Under the pieces are notes generated by a model. The model had not been told where the DNA came from. It worked only from the letters and a program-made list of their open reading frames with translations, and made no database searches. A stretch of 8,424 nucleotides of DNA. Source: Anaerolineales bacterium. GTDB lineage: Bacteria; Chloroflexota; Anaerolineae; Anaerolineales; UBA4823. How positions within the stretch are numbered: the first letter of the stretch is position 1; every line of letters starts with the position of its first letter. The stretch spans positions 1-8,424 of the forward strand of contig JAOAHK010000081.1 in NCBI GenBank assembly GCA_026415275.1, given 5' to 3'. Position numbers and translations under genes: made by a program. Of this stretch, positions 7,463 through 8,424 are shown piece by piece.

Positions 7463-8074
7463 AGTTTCGCTGGCAAAAAGATTGACATTGTGACGGTTCA
7501 TCGCCTCCACAAGCCCCAAGTTGATCCAATCTTGCACAGCCTGAGCGGCGCGGTCGAGAACAAAGGGCAGGTCGAGTTTTTCGCGGGCGTTAAACTCATT
7601 CAGAACGTAATTCGCCGCCGCCCTAGAACCACTAGGACGCCCAATGCCAACTCGCAGGCGGGGGATGTCTTGCCTTCCCAAACGGTCTAGGATAGATTGC
7701 ATTCCTTTATGACCTCCAGAACTGCCACCTGGCCGCATACGCAGGGTGCCAAAGGGCAGGTCAATATCGTCATAGACGATCATCAACTGCTCAAGCGGTA
7801 CTTTGTAAAAGCGAACCAATGGTGCAACCGATTGCCCAGATAAATTCATAAAGGTTTGCGGTTTGGCAAAAATCAAGGTTCCCTGTTCAGCCACCACTTT
7901 GACCACAAATGCCTTTTGCTCATAGCGGGTAAATGCAAACCCATATCGCTCCACCAAACGGTCTAAGACCATAAACCCAATATTATGGCGGCTCTGGGCA
8001 TATTCCTTGCCGGGATTGCCTAACCCGACAATCAAATACGGCTCACGCTCTGAATGAGTGATGGATGCAAACAT
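7460..8074 (-). CDS. pth: Peptidyl-tRNA hydrolase
   Basis: This cytoplasmic enzyme cleaves the ester bond of peptidyl-tRNAs dropped from ribosomes, recycling the tRNA. From the ATG at 8074 the protein is 204 residues, slightly longer than the Escherichia coli enzyme because of a short N-terminal extension. Family motifs are VGLGNPG with N20, SRHNIGF with the catalytic H30, TFMNLSG with N77, YDDIDLPFG with the Asp that orients the His (D102), and LRVGIGRP. In the GGHxG motif the position that is Asn in E. coli (N114) is Lys here (K123); I believe Lys or Arg occurs there in other bacteria too. A TTG lies 6 nt further upstream, but it directly abuts the AGGA and is too close to be used. The gene follows the upstream membrane-anchored protein by 8 nt and overlaps mfd by one base. 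The pth-mfd order is also known from Bacillus (spoVC-mfd). Confidence 0.96.
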   Translation of the reverse strand: MFASITHSEREPYLIVGLGNPGKEYAQSRHNIGFMVLDRLVERYGFAFTRYEQKAFVVKVVAEQGTLIFAKPQTFMNLSGQSVAPLVRFYKVPLEQLMIVYDDIDLPFGTLRMRPGGSSGGHKGMQSILDRLGRQDIPRLRVGIGRPSGSRAAANYVLNEFNAREKLDLPFVLDRAAQAVQDWINLGLVEAMNRHNVNLFASET

Positions 8075-8080
8075 CTTCAA

Positions 8081-8084
8081 TCCT
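8081..8084 (-). promoter_or_regulatory. Ribosome binding site fixing the pth start
   Basis: On the minus strand AGGA ends 6 nt before the ATG at 8074, an ideal distance, and it overlaps the TAG stop of the upstream gene (TAGGA). It directly abuts the TTG at 8080, which argues against that codon as the start. Confidence 0.7.
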
Positions 8085-8424
8085 AAGCGGATTTATTCCG
8101 CAAAACAGCCATCAACGTCCCTAATAGAAAAAGAATTACAACAATCCCAATGCCTTTTAGAGCACTTTGGGTGAGATCGCCTTCGCGCAAGGTAAGCGGG
8201 TTCGTTGGCAGAGGAGTTGGGGTATTGACTGCGCGCGTTGGTTCTAAAGTTGCTGTTGACTCTGTTTGTGCTTGTTGACCAGGTTGAGGAGTATCCGTCT
8301 CAATTGGAGTATAGTTGCGCACGCGCAATCCTTCAACCATATAAACATGTTTTTGGTTATCTTTGGTGATCACCGTTAAGCGCAATTGATATGTGTTATC
8401 GGTTATTCCGCTAGTGTCCCAGAC
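8083..8424 (-). CDS. C-terminal part of a secreted, membrane-anchored protein (5' end outside window)
   Basis: The frame is open to the window edge, giving 113 visible C-terminal residues before the TAG at 8085-8083. The visible N-terminal stretch VWDTSGITDNTYQLRLTV is a beta-sandwich-like edge of a kind I associate with extracellular repeat domains, where WDTSGL and YTLRLTV patterns are common. A Thr/Pro/Gln-rich linker follows, including NTPTPLPTNP. Next is one hydrophobic segment at about residues 89-108 (IGIVVILFLLGTLMAVL) and a short basic tail, RNKSA. This predicts an outside-facing domain held by a C-terminal membrane anchor. The function is not recognisable from this fragment. A TTG at 8385 is in frame, but the homologous-looking sequence continues upstream of it, so it is not the true start. 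It is probably cotranscribed with pth, whose ribosome binding site lies in its stop region. Confidence 0.75.
   Translation of the reverse strand, partial: VWDTSGITDNTYQLRLTVITKDNQKHVYMVEGLRVRNYTPIETDTPQPGQQAQTESTATLEPTRAVNTPTPLPTNPLTLREGDLTQSALKGIGIVVILFLLGTLMAVLRNKSA

Noticed and set aside
7461..7529. 23-codon upstream extension of mfd
   Set aside because: It re-reads the 3' end of pth in another frame and shows no Mfd similarity; the TGATG start is better.
8075..8080. TTG at 8080 as the pth start
   Set aside because: It lies immediately after the AGGA ribosome binding site, with no spacer; the ATG at 8074 has ideal spacing.

Overview
The window reads as one leftward (minus-strand) gene series from a bacterium. 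The likely source is a Chloroflexota member of the Anaerolineae type. That is an inference from the pth-mfd pairing, the Thr/Pro-rich C-terminally anchored surface protein, and the in-frame palindromic repeat whose translation contains TPGPSPTGRG; no rRNA or other direct taxonomic marker is present. All clear genes run right to left with gaps or overlaps of about 20 bases or less, so their promoter must lie to the right of the window. No convincing promoter or terminator is visible inside it.

Right part (about 8424 to 4029): the C-terminal end of a secreted, membrane-anchored protein that is cut by the window edge, then peptidyl-tRNA hydrolase (pth), then transcription-repair coupling factor (mfd). 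pth and mfd overlap as TGATG. These are housekeeping genes. Two start codons need moving: pth begins at the ATG at 8074, and mfd at the ATG at 7460.

Left part (about 4015 to 231): a compact three-gene cassette. It holds a small PglC-like monotopic phosphoglycosyl transferase, a fused alpha/beta 2-oxoacid dehydrogenase E1, and an unusual protein made of a lipoyl domain, a divergent peripheral-subunit-binding domain and a NeuD/PglD-type left-handed beta-helix sugar N-acyltransferase. In the last protein the normal E2 catalytic domain appears to have been replaced by a sugar acyltransferase domain. The simplest reading is that E1 decarboxylates a 2-oxoacid and loads the acyl group onto the swinging lipoyl arm. 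The fused PglD-like domain would then place that acyl group directly on the amine of a nucleotide-linked amino sugar, without free acyl-CoA. The PglC-like enzyme would transfer the finished sugar phosphate to a polyprenyl carrier at the membrane. This is the most interesting system in the window; its substrate specificity and acyl donor are inferred.

The E1 gene carries two tandem copies of a GC-rich palindromic repeat exactly in the alpha/beta linker. Both copies are read in frame.

Left edge (1 to 230): AT-rich sequence with no secure gene. A short plus-strand open frame (2 to 139) could be the C-terminus of a convergent gene, but the evidence is weak.
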